From the NCBI GenBank assembly GCA_020847395.1, contig JADLCD010000048.1:1-64000 (forward strand): a DNA stretch of 64,000 bases, given 5' to 3'. Positions 7,303 through 17,460 of this stretch are shown one piece after another. The notes under the pieces are model-generated. The model saw nothing but the letters and a program-made list of their open reading frames with translations. It had not been told where the DNA came from and ran no database searches. Source of the DNA: Chitinophagaceae bacterium (lineage in GTDB: Bacteria > Bacteroidota > Bacteroidia > Chitinophagales > Chitinophagaceae). The translations under genes and the position numbers were made by a program. How positions within the stretch are numbered: the stretch's first letter is position 1; each line of letters begins with the position of its first letter.

Positions 7303-9219
7303 TTGTCAATACGTAAAACTGTACTGATATGCCTATTCAGTCTCACTATACTCAGCGCAAGTGCGCAAAATGCTGTTATTGACATTGCTAAAATTCACAA
7401 TTATGACACCATTGTCAGCATGCTGCATTATTTCATTGATTTTGAGAAAAAATACTCCATCGCTGATATAAACCGTAACGATTTTATACCTGTTGCCCGT
7501 AAATCTCTTTTCGATATAAGGCATCCGAGCGGCAACTATTTTGCACAATTAACACTTATTAATAGCGGGCATACCGATACAATTTTCTTTTATGCAGGTA
7601 AAGGGCAGGATTACCAGGTATACGAATATGATACTATAACCGGAAATAAAAATTTATTGAATAATCATACATATTATTACTCCCATGCTGTTTTTAATAA
7701 AGTACCTTTTAGCTTTTTAAATATTGAAAAAGGCAAAAAAAAAATCATAATAATACAGCTCAATATTAATTTTTATAACTGGAATATATTTGATCCGGCT
7801 TTGGTAAAAAGTAATGGGCTTGATTTTTTTGTTTTTAACCATATACTGCAGCCGAGTCGCATTTATATTTCAATTGCTCTTTTTTTATTGGGTATTATGT
7901 TCAGCATGTTTGCAAATACTTTTGCGTTTTTTGTGAGAACACCGGTAAGGGAATATCTCTATTATTCCATAGCTATATTTGTATTTCTCCTATACTTTTC
8001 AATGCGCATGCTTGATGTTTTTTCTTTTGGGAGGTCGTATCATTGGTTTTACGAAGTAAGATTTGAAACCCTTCAATTAGTAGGCGCTATTTTTATTTTG
8101 ATGTTTGTGTCTTCATTTTTAAGATTTAAAGAGGAACACCCTTTTGCACACAAAGCCGTTAGATGGATGGTATGGATTCAGGTGATTTTTTTAATCATAA
8201 ATATTCCTTTTGTTTATACCAATAACTATAATTTCATAGCAAGCGTTGCGTTTGATATAATGCGCCTGGCGGTACTGCTATCTTCTATAATAATAGCCAG
8301 CTTTGTAATTATAAGAAAGCACGATAAGGAATCTCAATATCTTGGAATTGGTTCTATCATTTCTCTAACTACGGCAATGTTGGCGCTATATATTGGCCGA
8401 AAAATAAACAACGAAGACATAATGGTCAGGTATGACAAAATACCTTCTCTCATTTTTATGTTTGGTATTCTTTCTCAAATGTTATTGTTTCTTCAGGCAT
8501 TGGCTTATAGAAGGAGAATGCTGGAAGCCGAAAGAATAAGGGCAGTTGAGCAACTACAAATTGAAAATGACAGAAAAGAACTGGAAACATATAAAGCCAT
8601 TATTGAAACCAGGGATAATGAAAGAACACGAATTTCACAGGAAATACATGACGATATTGGTTCAGGGCTTACCTCAATTCGTTTATTAAGTGAAATTGCT
8701 AAAGTAAAAAATGGAGACACTGACAGAAAGGAACTGGAAAAGATTTCTGCCACATCAAATGTTTTGATGGATAAGATGAATGAAATAATCTGGACCTTAA
8801 ATTCAAGAAATGATACAGTATTAAATCTTATTGCATACCTGCGGCATCAGGTTGTGGAATTCTTTGAACCGTTAAATATTATACTTGAAATAAATCTACC
8901 GGAAAATATTGACGATGCCCCGTTAAGCGGCAGTGCAAGGCGGAATATTATTCTATCTGTTAAGGAAGCACTTCACAATATTATAAAACACTCGCAGGCT
9001 ACTACAGTAAAAGTCAATTTTTCTTTTAAAGATGTTTTTATTATTTCCATACAGGATAATGGCATAGGATTTACTGCCAATTATGCCGCAAATAACAACA
9101 GTAACGGGTTGAGAAACATGCGGGAACGATTAAATACCATTGGTGGTTCATGCGAAATAATTAATAAGGAAGGCATACATATACTTCTAAAAATACCATT
9201 AGATGTGTACCCGGTTTAG
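7303..9219 (+). CDS. 7TM sensor histidine kinase (HisKA_3, NarX/LiaS class)
   Basis: A 638-residue kinase. Signal peptide (residues 1-21, ending SASAQ), a periplasmic domain (about 25-180) like 7TMR-DISM extracellular modules, then about seven membrane helices (185-400), a coiled coil (405-440) and a HisKA_3/HATPase pair. The phospho-acceptor is His449 in ISQEIHDDIGSG; the ATP site shows NIIKHS and DNGIGF. The start is TTG at 7303; it supplies the signal peptide and no ATG gives a better one. The response regulator follows 51 bases downstream and is the likely partner. The signal is unknown. Confidence 0.85.
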   Translation: MSIRKTVLICLFSLTILSASAQNAVIDIAKIHNYDTIVSMLHYFIDFEKKYSIADINRNDFIPVARKSLFDIRHPSGNYFAQLTLINSGHTDTIFFYAGKGQDYQVYEYDTITGNKNLLNNHTYYYSHAVFNKVPFSFLNIEKGKKKIIIIQLNINFYNWNIFDPALVKSNGLDFFVFNHILQPSRIYISIALFLLGIMFSMFANTFAFFVRTPVREYLYYSIAIFVFLLYFSMRMLDVFSFGRSYHWFYEVRFETLQLVGAIFILMFVSSFLRFKEEHPFAHKAVRWMVWIQVIFLIINIPFVYTNNYNFIASVAFDIMRLAVLLSSIIIASFVIIRKHDKESQYLGIGSIISLTTAMLALYIGRKINNEDIMVRYDKIPSLIFMFGILSQMLLFLQALAYRRRMLEAERIRAVEQLQIENDRKELETYKAIIETRDNERTRISQEIHDDIGSGLTSIRLLSEIAKVKNGDTDRKELEKISATSNVLMDKMNEIIWTLNSRNDTVLNLIAYLRHQVVEFFEPLNIILEINLPENIDDAPLSGSARRNIILSVKEALHNIIKHSQATTVKVNFSFKDVFIISIQDNGIGFTANYAANNNSNGLRNMRERLNTIGGSCEIINKEGIHILLKIPLDVYPV

Positions 9220-9245
9220 GGTAAAAAATTCTACCATTTATAATT

Positions 9246-9253
9246 TAGCTTTG
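9246..9253 (+). promoter_or_regulatory. Candidate -7 element of the response regulator gene
   Basis: TAGCTTTG matches TAnnTTTG and ends 17 bases before the ATG at 9271. No good TTG is seen at the expected distance, so the regulator may be read mainly with the kinase. Confidence 0.3.
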
Positions 9254-9270
9254 CATCTTTGCTATATGTG

Positions 9271-9903
9271 ATGGAGAATATTTCAGTTTGCATAGTTGAA
9301 GATAATAATGATATCCGCCAGGCATTGGAACAAATTATAATGATGGCTGACGGATACCGCTTTTGCGGCTCATTTGTAAGTGCTGAAAGCGCCATTGTTG
9401 GGGTGCCCAAAGTAATGCCTGATGTAGTATTGATGGATATTAACCTGGGAGGTATGAGCGGTATTGATTGTGTGAGAGAATTGAAACCCCGTTATCCGGA
9501 TATTTTATTTATGATGTGTACCGTGTATGAGGAAGATGAAAAAATTTTTGAAGCATTAGCTGCCGGTGCCAATGGTTATATTCTTAAAAAAACTGCGCCT
9601 GGTAAATTACTTGATGCTATTCGGGAATTAGCTGAAGGTGGCGCCCCAATGAGCAGCCAGATTGCGAGAAAAGTTGTTGCTGCCTTCCGGGAAAAAAATA
9701 CCCAATCAACAGGTGTGCTTGATACTCTTTCCAATCGGGAACATGAAATTCTTGAATTGTTAGCGAAAGGAATGTTATATAAGGAAATTTCTACTAAGCT
9801 TGGTATTGCGCAGGAAACAGTTAGAAAACATGTTTACCATATATATGAAAAATTGCACGTAACAAATCGTGTAGAAGCAGTAAATAAATATTTTGGACGG
9901 TAA
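9271..9903 (+). CDS. NarL/LuxR-family response regulator
   Basis: A 210-residue regulator: receiver domain (1-125) with acidic pair ED at residues 10-11, phospho-acceptor Asp56 in VVLMDINLGG and the conserved Lys in YILKKT, then a LuxR-type helix-turn-helix (about 145-205: LSNREHEILELLAKGMLYKEI). The start MENISVCIVEDN at 9271 is preferred to the ATG at 9259, which lies next to the -7 element. It should be phosphorylated by the HisKA_3 kinase just upstream. Confidence 0.9.
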   Translation: MENISVCIVEDNNDIRQALEQIIMMADGYRFCGSFVSAESAIVGVPKVMPDVVLMDINLGGMSGIDCVRELKPRYPDILFMMCTVYEEDEKIFEALAAGANGYILKKTAPGKLLDAIRELAEGGAPMSSQIARKVVAAFREKNTQSTGVLDTLSNREHEILELLAKGMLYKEISTKLGIAQETVRKHVYHIYEKLHVTNRVEAVNKYFGR

Positions 9904-9928
9904 CTATATAATGCGACTTTAACTCTGC

Positions 9929-9968
9929 GAGGCTGTTTCAAAAGATTTAAACAGCCTCTTTTCTTTTT
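9929..9968 (+). terminator. Rho-independent terminator after the two-component pair
   Basis: GAGGCTGTTT (9929-9938) pairs perfectly with AAACAGCCTC (9949-9958), loop 10 bases, followed by a run of T broken by one C. It ends the plus-strand unit 7303-9903. Confidence 0.85.
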
Positions 9969-10006
9969 AATGAACTTTTTTTTGACCTGCATACATTAAT
10001 CATGTA

Positions 10007-10612
10007 TTAATGTATCCTGTCTCCCCTCACTTCTATTTCCTGCATTACATCAGCTTCATATGCCAGCCATTCCGCCCAGCGTTTTCTCACTTTGTCTTTA
10101 TCAATATATGTTTCTGCAAGTTCAATAAACAGTGTATAATGCCCTGCTTCGCTTTCCATAAAGCGGCGGTAAAATTTACGCATATAATCATCATTCAATC
10201 CTTCACTTAACCGTTTAAAACGTTCGCAACTTCTTGCTTCAATCAATGCCATGGTTAAAAGCTGGTCTAAAAACCGGTCTTCAATACTACCTCCTTTACG
10301 CTGAAATTCAATCAGCTTATTTACATAAGCATCCTTACGCTGTTTGCCTAACGATAATCCCCGTTTTTGCAATTCTGCAAGCACCAAACGAAAATGTCCC
10401 CACTCTTCGGTTACGATAGGTGACAATGCAGTTACCATTTCTTCTTTATCAGAATAACGCTGTATTAAACTAATGCAGGTAGTAGCCGCTTTCTGTTCGC
10501 AGTAAGCATGGTCAGTTAAAATATCTTCCATACTTATTGATGCCAGGTCAACCCAGCGTGGGTCAGTTGGCAATTGCAGACCAAGTATATTTTTTACATC
10601 TTCTTCATTCAT
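10007..10612 (-). CDS. miaE: tRNA-(ms2io6A)-hydroxylase-like protein (MiaE family)
   Basis: A 201-residue ferritin-like di-iron protein. Helices carry the expected metal-ligand motifs: EQKAA, EEWGHFRLV, EARSCERF and ESEAGHYTLF. In MiaE these bind the di-iron centre that hydroxylates the isopentenyl group at tRNA position 37. The start MNEEDVKNILGLQL at 10612 is chosen over an ATG five codons upstream because it matches family length. A TATTTTTG -7-like element lies just upstream on the minus strand. It is divergent from the penicillin acylase gene. Confidence 0.85.
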   Translation of the reverse strand: MNEEDVKNILGLQLPTDPRWVDLASISMEDILTDHAYCEQKAATTCISLIQRYSDKEEMVTALSPIVTEEWGHFRLVLAELQKRGLSLGKQRKDAYVNKLIEFQRKGGSIEDRFLDQLLTMALIEARSCERFKRLSEGLNDDYMRKFYRRFMESEAGHYTLFIELAETYIDKDKVRKRWAEWLAYEADVMQEIEVRGDRIH

Positions 10613-10675
10613 ACCACAAAAATACAACTCAAAAATTGTTTTTATTTTTCTCCCCCAACCCTGTAATTTTAAATT

Positions 10676-13123
10676 ATGAGAGTAGTTTTCTTCTGCATTT
10701 CATTGCTTGTAACTGCATTGCTGATTTTTGCATTAGGTACTGCAACATGGGCCCCTCTTGCCCTGGGCAATTTTTTAAGTCCGCAACATGGCATATGGCA
10801 AAACGCTGAACCTGCTAAACAAAGCTTTGATGCTGAGCTTAACTTTCCTGACCTTAAAGGCAATGCAACCGTATATATAGATGAAAGACTGGTGCCGCAT
10901 ATTATTGCTGATAATGATGAAGATGCTTATTTCATCCAGGGATATCTTCATGCAAAATTCCGGTTATGGCAAATGGAATTTCAAACCTATGCAGCCGCCG
11001 GAAGAATAAGTGAAATTGTGGGCGATGTAGCATTGGATTATGACCGCGCAGCAAGAAGAAAAGGCATAACATACGCTGCTGAAAATCTTTTAAAAGAAAT
11101 AGAAGCTAATCCCATTACAAAAGCTGAAGTAGATAATTATACCGCTGGCGTAAACGCATATATTGCAACAATAACAGAGAGCAGGTTACCGGTTGAATAC
11201 AAATTGCTTGGTTACGTACCTGAAAAATGGAACAATCTTAAAACGGCTTTGTTTGTAAAACAAATGACGGAAACACTCGCCGGTTTTGAAGATGATTTGC
11301 CCATGACAAAAGCGTTGGCATATTTTGGAGATGCTAAATTGCGTTTGCTTTTTCCGCAGATTGCTGATTCGCTTGACCCTGTTATTCCAAAAGGTACTAT
11401 ATACCCTGAAGCATCGGTTCATCCCATTCCACCTGCATCAAAAGACTCTTTATATATTCAACCAGACACTACAATAGTACAGGGAAAATTGAAGGAAATA
11501 GAAAAACCGAATCCTGCTAATGGCAGTAATAACTGGGCCGTGAGTGGAAGCAAAACACAAAGTGGCGCACCAATTCTTTGTAATGATCCTCATCTTAATT
11601 TAACGTTACCTTCTATCTGGTACGAAATACAAATGATAACACCTTCCATGAATGCATATGGTGTAAGTTTTCCTGGTGCGCCCGGCGTTATTATCGGCTT
11701 TAATGACAGTATAGCGTTTGGTTTTACGAGCTCGGAACGTGATGTGAAAGATTATTATGCCATTCAATTTAAAGATGAAACCAAAACGCAATACAGGTTT
11801 AATAATGATTGGAAGAATGCTGATTTGCGTATTGAAGAAATTAAAATAAAAGGCAAGCCATCAGTTTACGATACGGTGGCATATACTGTTTTTGGACCAG
11901 TTACATACGACAATAGTTTTCCTGCTTCTGCAATGCCGGGCAAAGCACTGGCGGCAAGATGGAAAGCGCATGATCCCTCAAACGAGTTATTGTTGTGGCA
12001 TTATCTTGACAGGGCGAAGAATTATGAAGATTATGAAAACGCATTGCAATATTTTACCTGCCCTGCGCATAATGTTGCATTTGCTTCAAAGTCGGGCGAT
12101 ATTGCTATATGGCAGCAGGGTACTTTTCCTGCACGCTGGAACAGGCAGGGCGTATATGTAATGCCCGGCGAAGACAGTAGTTACATGTGGCAAACATTTA
12201 TTCCACGCAGTGAAAATCCTCATATACTTAACCCGGCAAGAGGATTTATCAGCAGCGCCAATCAACGTCCTGCTGATTCTGCTTATCATTATTTTATTCC
12301 GGGTGAATATGATTTATATCGTGGAATAGAAGTAAACAGGCGGCTTGCAGCAATGAATAATATTACGCCGCAGGATATGATGAAACTGCAGAACGATAAC
12401 TACAATGTATTTGCAGAAACAGCCCGTCCTTTATTGCTGAAGTATATTAATCAAAGCAGTCTTGAAGGAACAGCCTTTAAATATCTTGATACCATACAAA
12501 ACTGGTCGCTCAAAAACGATGTAAATCTTATTGCGCCAACATTTTTTACGTTATGGTTTAATAATCTTGAAAAACAAATATGGGATGATGAGTTTGAAAA
12601 AGCAGGTATTGATAAAATGCATCCATCGCAACCAACTTTAATTGAAGCGTTATTGCGCGATAGTGCATTTTCTTTTATTGATAATATTAATACGCCGCAA
12701 ACAGAAACGATAGCCGATGTAATAAATGCATCATTTATTCAAACTGTTGCCAATGCAGATTCACTTGCAGCGATAAATAAACTATCATGGGGTGCGTATA
12801 AAAATACGACCATCTATCATTTGCTTAAAGCCAAAGTAATGCCTTTTGCAAGAACAGGTTTGATGATTGGCGGCGGAAAACATGTAGTAAATGCTACCCA
12901 GCACGACCACGGGCCAAGCTGGAGGATGATAGTGCATTTAACAAAAGAAACCGAGGCATATGTGGTATACCCTGGCGGACAATCAGGTAACCCCGGCAGC
13001 CCTTATTATGATAGCTTTGTTGACAAATGGGCAGCAGGCGAATACTATAAAGCCTGGATTATGAAAAAAGGGGAAGAAGGTTCGGACAGGTTGGTTTGGA
13101 AAATGATTTTTAAAAAAGGATAA
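10676..13123 (+). CDS. Penicillin acylase family protein (Ntn hydrolase)
   Basis: An 815-residue precursor with an N-terminal hydrophobic export segment (residues 1-25), the alpha-chain region, a spacer and the beta chain. The beta chain should start at Ser284 in PANGSNNWAVSG, the usual autocleavage site whose serine becomes the N-terminal nucleophile. Downstream features include NDPHL, SFPGAPGVIIGFND and GGGKHVVNATQHDHGPSWRM. The family hydrolyses amides such as N-acyl-homoserine lactones or beta-lactam side chains; the substrate cannot be told from sequence. The frame begins 63 bases from miaE, in divergent orientation. Confidence 0.9.
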   Translation: MRVVFFCISLLVTALLIFALGTATWAPLALGNFLSPQHGIWQNAEPAKQSFDAELNFPDLKGNATVYIDERLVPHIIADNDEDAYFIQGYLHAKFRLWQMEFQTYAAAGRISEIVGDVALDYDRAARRKGITYAAENLLKEIEANPITKAEVDNYTAGVNAYIATITESRLPVEYKLLGYVPEKWNNLKTALFVKQMTETLAGFEDDLPMTKALAYFGDAKLRLLFPQIADSLDPVIPKGTIYPEASVHPIPPASKDSLYIQPDTTIVQGKLKEIEKPNPANGSNNWAVSGSKTQSGAPILCNDPHLNLTLPSIWYEIQMITPSMNAYGVSFPGAPGVIIGFNDSIAFGFTSSERDVKDYYAIQFKDETKTQYRFNNDWKNADLRIEEIKIKGKPSVYDTVAYTVFGPVTYDNSFPASAMPGKALAARWKAHDPSNELLLWHYLDRAKNYEDYENALQYFTCPAHNVAFASKSGDIAIWQQGTFPARWNRQGVYVMPGEDSSYMWQTFIPRSENPHILNPARGFISSANQRPADSAYHYFIPGEYDLYRGIEVNRRLAAMNNITPQDMMKLQNDNYNVFAETARPLLLKYINQSSLEGTAFKYLDTIQNWSLKNDVNLIAPTFFTLWFNNLEKQIWDDEFEKAGIDKMHPSQPTLIEALLRDSAFSFIDNINTPQTETIADVINASFIQTVANADSLAAINKLSWGAYKNTTIYHLLKAKVMPFARTGLMIGGGKHVVNATQHDHGPSWRMIVHLTKETEAYVVYPGGQSGNPGSPYYDSFVDKWAAGEYYKAWIMKKGEEGSDRLVWKMIFKKG

Positions 13124-13187
13124 TTATCATTGTCACGATGCGCGGTTATTTAAGTGCATTCGTGGCAATCAATTAAAAAATATACGG

Positions 13188-13544
13188 ATGAAATTTATCG
13201 TATCACTGGTATTGATTGCGCTGCTGAGTTTCGCGTTTTCACTGTATTTACCCTGGTGGAGTATTGCTGTTGTATCTTTTGGAGTGCCGCTGGTTATATG
13301 GCAGAAACCCTATCTTGATTTTATTGCAGGCTTTTTTGCGTTGCTATTGTTATGGGGTGGGCTTGCCTGGTATATCAGCGCTTCCAACAATCATTTACTC
13401 GCAGAAAAAATGGCAGTGCTCGTTATTAATAAAAATAATCCATTTACGTTGATAACAATAACTGCATTTATAGGTGCTTTGGTAGCAGGGTTTTCAGCGT
13501 TTACAGGCTCCCTGCTCAGAAGCATCATCTGGAAAAAGGCGTGA
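13188..13544 (+). CDS. Small membrane protein
   Basis: A 118-residue protein with four predicted hydrophobic segments (about residues 4-22, 24-40, 44-66 and 85-110) and basic residues at the C-terminus. I do not recognise a named family. It lies 64 bases after the penicillin acylase gene and 38 bases before the DUF5686 gene on the same strand, so the three may be co-transcribed. Confidence 0.65.
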   Translation: MKFIVSLVLIALLSFAFSLYLPWWSIAVVSFGVPLVIWQKPYLDFIAGFFALLLLWGGLAWYISASNNHLLAEKMAVLVINKNNPFTLITITAFIGALVAGFSAFTGSLLRSIIWKKA

Positions 13545-13582
13545 ATGGCATAATAATTTCAATAGCAGGCTATATTATTTGC

Positions 13583-16042
13583 ATGAAAAAAAATCTTTGG
13601 TTAACACTATCCTTTTTGTTTGCCTGCCTTTTTTCGTTCGGCACGCCGGTAACCGGCATTATAAAAAATAATAAGGGAGAAGTATTGCCATTTGCATCTA
13701 TTGTAGTAAAAGGATTATCTGCCGGAACTACAGCCAACAATGAAGGCAGGTATATACTCAACCTTCCCAACGGCAAATACACATTGCAATGTATGCATGT
13801 GGGTTACACTATGGCACAAAAAGAAATTACACTCAGCAGTGTGCAGGTAAATGTTGATTTTGTTTTATCGCAACAGGAACTCACCTTAAAAGAAGTGGTA
13901 ATTGGCGGTAATGCAGAAGACCCTGCTTATGAAATTATACGCCAGGCAATAAAAAAACGACCCGTATATAAAAACCAGGTTGACGCTTTTGAATGCCAGG
14001 TATATATAAAAGGGCAATTGCGTTTGAAAGATTTTCCCAATACTATTTTCGGTCAAAAAGTAGCATTTGACGATGGAGATACCGGCAAAAACAAAATGAT
14101 TTACCTTTCTGAAACCATAGCAAAATATTATTTTCAAAAGCCCGATAAAGAAAAAGTTGTTGTTAGTTCAACACGGGTTAGCGGCTCTGCAGAAAGTTTT
14201 GGATTCAGCAATCCTAAGTTTTTAACTTTTTATGATAACAATATACAGATAAGCAATGTGCTTAATCCGCGGGGTTTTATTTCCCCAATTGCGGATAATG
14301 CACTCAATTTTTACCGGTACAAATATTTAGGAAGCTTTACCGAAAATGGCAGGTTGATAAACAAAATAAAAGTGATTCCACGTCGTACATACGAGCCTGT
14401 ATTCAGCGGGGAAATTAATATTGTAGAGAATGAATGGCGCATACACAGTGTGAATCTTTTGTTGACCAGGTCATCGCAGATGGAGCTTGCGGATTCGCTT
14501 CATATTGAGCACTTATACGTACCCGTTAGCAAAGATGTGTGGATGATTCACAGCCAGGTATTATATCCTTCGGTTAAAATGTTAGGGTTCGATGCATTCG
14601 GCAGCTTTGTATCTATCTATACCAACTACAATCTTCAGCCAAAGTTTGATAAAAAATTCTTCAACAATATTGTAGTGAAGTATGATTCCGGCTCTAATAA
14701 ATTACCAAGACAATATTGGGATACTGTTCGCCCTGTACCATTGCTGAATGATGAATTGCTTGACTATGTAAAAAAAGACAGTATGGAAATTGTGCGCAGA
14801 GACCCGCGTTATCTTGATTCTGTAGACAGGAGAAGAAACAGGATTACCGTTGGCGGATTGCTTGTTTTTGGACAAATGTTTACACGGCAAAGCAAAAAAA
14901 CTTCATTAAGCTATCCACCTTTAATTAATGTAGCTAATTTCAATACCGTAGAAGGGTTTAACCTGAATATGAATATAACGTATTCAAGAAAATTTACTGA
15001 AACAAAATCTGTTTCTTTTACGCCAACGGTGCGGTATGGTTTTACTAATCATCATTTCAATACCGATCTTTCCGGCAAATATACTTTTGGAACTAAGCAT
15101 ATCAATGTTGTTTCAATTTCCGGTGGTAAACGGGTATTTCAATTAAATAACGAAGAGCCCGTTAACCCTTTTGTAAACACCTATAATACTTTGCTTTTTG
15201 GAGACAATTACATGAAGATTTATGAAGCGTGGTTTACGAGGATGGATTACACAAGAGGTATTGGAGATGGCTTTACTATTAAAGCATCAGTAAATTACCA
15301 GGATAGAATTCCACTTGAAAATACGGACAATACATACTGGGGTAAAAGCAAAAACCTTTCCAGGCGAACACCTAATTATCCTGTAGAACTGGTGACTTCA
15401 AATTTTCCCCGGCACCAGGCTTTGGTAACCTCTTTTACGTTAAGTTATCGGCCCGGTACTAAATATGTTCAACTGCCGGAACGTAAAATAAATCTCGGCT
15501 CTAAATATCCCTTATTCAGTATCAGCTATGCCAAAGGGCTTGATGGTGTTGCAGGTAGTGATGTAGATTTTGACCGCTGGAAATTTTCAATTAAAGATGA
15601 TATCAACGCAAAACTTGCAGGCGTTTTCAGCTATCATATTGCAGCAGGAGGATTTTTAAATAATCGTAAAGTTGAATTACCCGACTACCAGCATTTCAAT
15701 GGCAACCAATTACTAACGGCAACGGAATACCTCAATAGTTTTCAATTGTCGCCTTATTATGCCCGCAGTACAACAGCCAGGCTGTATGGCACTTTAAATA
15801 TAGAGCATCATTTCAATGGATTTCTTACCAATAAAATTCCTTTGATTAAAAAACTGAATATTTATTTGGTAGCTGGGGCAAATGCGTTTCTGGTTGACAA
15901 AAACAATTACTATTACGAAGTATTTGCAGGTATTGAAAACGTGCTTAAAATTATTCGAATCGACTACATACGCGGCTATGGCGACAGCGGATTTTATAAT
16001 CATGGTATCAGGCTTGGCTTCAGGGGAATAACGGGGAATTGA
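13583..16042 (+). CDS. DUF5686 outer-membrane protein with carboxypeptidase-like domain
   Basis: An 819-residue protein. Signal peptide MKKNLWLTLSFLFACLFSFG, then a CarboxypepD_reg-like beta-sandwich (about 20-105, VTGIIKNNKGEVLPFASIVVKG), then the DUF5686 region. The C-terminal half is rich in aromatic beta strands and ends in GIRLGFRGITGN, consistent with an outer-membrane barrel. This family is common in Bacteroidota, related in layout to TonB-dependent receptors but without a plug; function unknown. The start at 13583 is chosen because the in-frame ATG at 13541 overlaps the previous gene and hides the signal peptide. Confidence 0.85.
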   Translation: MKKNLWLTLSFLFACLFSFGTPVTGIIKNNKGEVLPFASIVVKGLSAGTTANNEGRYILNLPNGKYTLQCMHVGYTMAQKEITLSSVQVNVDFVLSQQELTLKEVVIGGNAEDPAYEIIRQAIKKRPVYKNQVDAFECQVYIKGQLRLKDFPNTIFGQKVAFDDGDTGKNKMIYLSETIAKYYFQKPDKEKVVVSSTRVSGSAESFGFSNPKFLTFYDNNIQISNVLNPRGFISPIADNALNFYRYKYLGSFTENGRLINKIKVIPRRTYEPVFSGEINIVENEWRIHSVNLLLTRSSQMELADSLHIEHLYVPVSKDVWMIHSQVLYPSVKMLGFDAFGSFVSIYTNYNLQPKFDKKFFNNIVVKYDSGSNKLPRQYWDTVRPVPLLNDELLDYVKKDSMEIVRRDPRYLDSVDRRRNRITVGGLLVFGQMFTRQSKKTSLSYPPLINVANFNTVEGFNLNMNITYSRKFTETKSVSFTPTVRYGFTNHHFNTDLSGKYTFGTKHINVVSISGGKRVFQLNNEEPVNPFVNTYNTLLFGDNYMKIYEAWFTRMDYTRGIGDGFTIKASVNYQDRIPLENTDNTYWGKSKNLSRRTPNYPVELVTSNFPRHQALVTSFTLSYRPGTKYVQLPERKINLGSKYPLFSISYAKGLDGVAGSDVDFDRWKFSIKDDINAKLAGVFSYHIAAGGFLNNRKVELPDYQHFNGNQLLTATEYLNSFQLSPYYARSTTARLYGTLNIEHHFNGFLTNKIPLIKKLNIYLVAGANAFLVDKNNYYYEVFAGIENVLKIIRIDYIRGYGDSGFYNHGIRLGFRGITGN

Positions 16043-16118
16043 TTTGAAATTTGAAATTTGAGATGATGTGACGCGAGATGCTTAAAAAATTTCAAATCTC
16101 AAATCAAAAATTTTCTCT

Positions 16119-16126
16119 TAGTTTTG
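16119..16126 (+). promoter_or_regulatory. Candidate -7 element of trhO
   Basis: TAGTTTTG matches TAnnTTTG, 63 bases before the trhO ATG. The upstream stretch 16043-16110 is made of repeated atttgaaa/tttcaaat words and could form a stem that ends the DUF5686 transcript. No clear TTG is seen at the -33 position. Confidence 0.35.
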
Positions 16127-16189
16127 CGCCGTTAAGAAATTTTGTTCGTCATGCAAACGATCCGCCAGAGGGCGTAAAATTTCAATCTT

Positions 16190-17227
16190 ATGGCAGTATT
16201 ACACAATCGCGTTTCTCAGAAGGAACTCAAACAACTTTTGCTGGAAGAAAAAGAACCCCGCAAAACTATTTCATTTTATCAGTATTTTTTTATTGAAAAC
16301 CCGCAGCAGTTCAGGAATGAATTGTATAAGGCATTGAATGCATTAAAAGTTTTTGGTAGAATTTATGTAGCTACCGAAGGCATCAATGCGCAAATAAGTG
16401 TTCCTGAAAGCAATTTCGATGCATTCAGAAATCATTTGTATACCATTCCTGCTTTAGAAAATCTACGGTTGAATATTGCAGTTGATGATGATGGAAAATC
16501 TTTTTGGGTATTGAAAATAAAAGTACGGGATAAGATAGTGGCTGATGGCATTTCCGACCCGGATTTTAGTATGCGTGTAAAAGGAAAATATGTAGATGCA
16601 GAAAGCCTGAATAATCTAACCGGCAATCCCGATACGGTTGTGATTGATATGCGCAATCATTATGAGTTTGAAGTAGGCCATTTTGAAAATGCTATTGAAA
16701 TTCCGAGTGATACATTTCGTGAGCAACTGCCAATGGCGGTAGATATGATGAAGGAACATAAGGATAAGAATATCATTATGTATTGCACAGGCGGCATTCG
16801 TTGCGAAAAAGCCAGCGCGTTTATGCTGCATAAGGGTTTTAAAAACGTGTTTCACCTGGAAGGAGGCATTATCAATTATGCAAAGCAGGTAAAAGAAAAA
16901 GGCTTACAAAGCAAGTTCATCGGAAAAAATTTTGTGTTTGATGATCGCCTGGGTGAGCGTATAACCAACGATGTTATTGCCCGCTGCCACCAGTGCGGCG
17001 AACCCTGTGATGATCATACAAATTGTTTGAATGATGGTTGCCACCTGTTATTTATTCAATGTAAAAAATGCGCTGAAAAATACAGCGGCTGCTGCAGTAC
17101 AGCATGCCAGGAGGTATACCAAATGCCAGAGGAGCAACAAAAAGCATTGCGTAAAGGAATTGACAAGGGTCAACATATTTTCAACAAAGCAAAAGCACGG
17201 TTGCGTCCGCGGCTTGGTGAGATATAG
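16190..17227 (+). CDS. trhO: tRNA uridine(34) hydroxylase TrhO (rhodanese type)
   Basis: A 345-residue TrhO (YceA). It has the N-terminal acylphosphatase-like domain (about 30-120), a rhodanese domain with active-site Cys199 in [12 protein letters not shown], and a C-terminal Cys-rich region [15 protein letters not shown] ... CxxC ... GCCSTAC. TrhO makes 5-hydroxyuridine at position 34 of several tRNAs. The start at 16190 ([10 protein letters not shown]) gives the usual length. A strong terminator follows at 17352-17391. Confidence 0.93.
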   Translation: MAVLHNRVSQKELKQLLLEEKEPRKTISFYQYFFIENPQQFRNELYKALNALKVFGRIYVATEGINAQISVPESNFDAFRNHLYTIPALENLRLNIAVDDDGKSFWVLKIKVRDKIVADGISDPDFSMRVKGKYVDAESLNNLTGNPDTVVIDMRNHYEFEVGHFENAIEIPSDTFREQLPMAVDMMKEHKDKNIIMYCTGGIRCEKASAFMLHKGFKNVFHLEGGIINYAKQVKEKGLQSKFIGKNFVFDDRLGERITNDVIARCHQCGEPCDDHTNCLNDGCHLLFIQCKKCAEKYSGCCSTACQEVYQMPEEQQKALRKGIDKGQHIFNKAKARLRPRLGEI

Positions 17228-17351
17228 GTAATGTTATTGGCATTTACGGGTTGCCGGTTACAAGTTTCAGAATTACCATAGCTCATAAAAAAAGGGCACA
17301 TCACAATGAGAGAAAAAAAGCCCCGTTAAATACGAAACAAATAATCAAACA

Positions 17352-17391
17352 AAGCCCCGGTGCTAAAAAAATTTAATCAGCATCGGGGCTT
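17352..17391 (+). terminator. Rho-independent terminator after trhO
   Basis: AAGCCCCGGTGCT (17352-17364) pairs with AGCATCGGGGCTT (17379-17391) with one G-T pair, followed by ATTTTTTTA. A partial copy of the left arm (AAGCCCCGTT) occurs near 17319. Confidence 0.85.
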
Positions 17392-17460
17392 ATTTTTTTA
17401 CGTATACAAAGCTGTTTGTATCTTTAAGTATTATCTTTTAATCTACTCAACAGCTTTGCC

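Noticed and set aside
16043..16110. CRISPR or operator made of atttgaaa/tttcaaat words
   Set aside because: Low-complexity AT words with irregular spacing; at most a weak stem.
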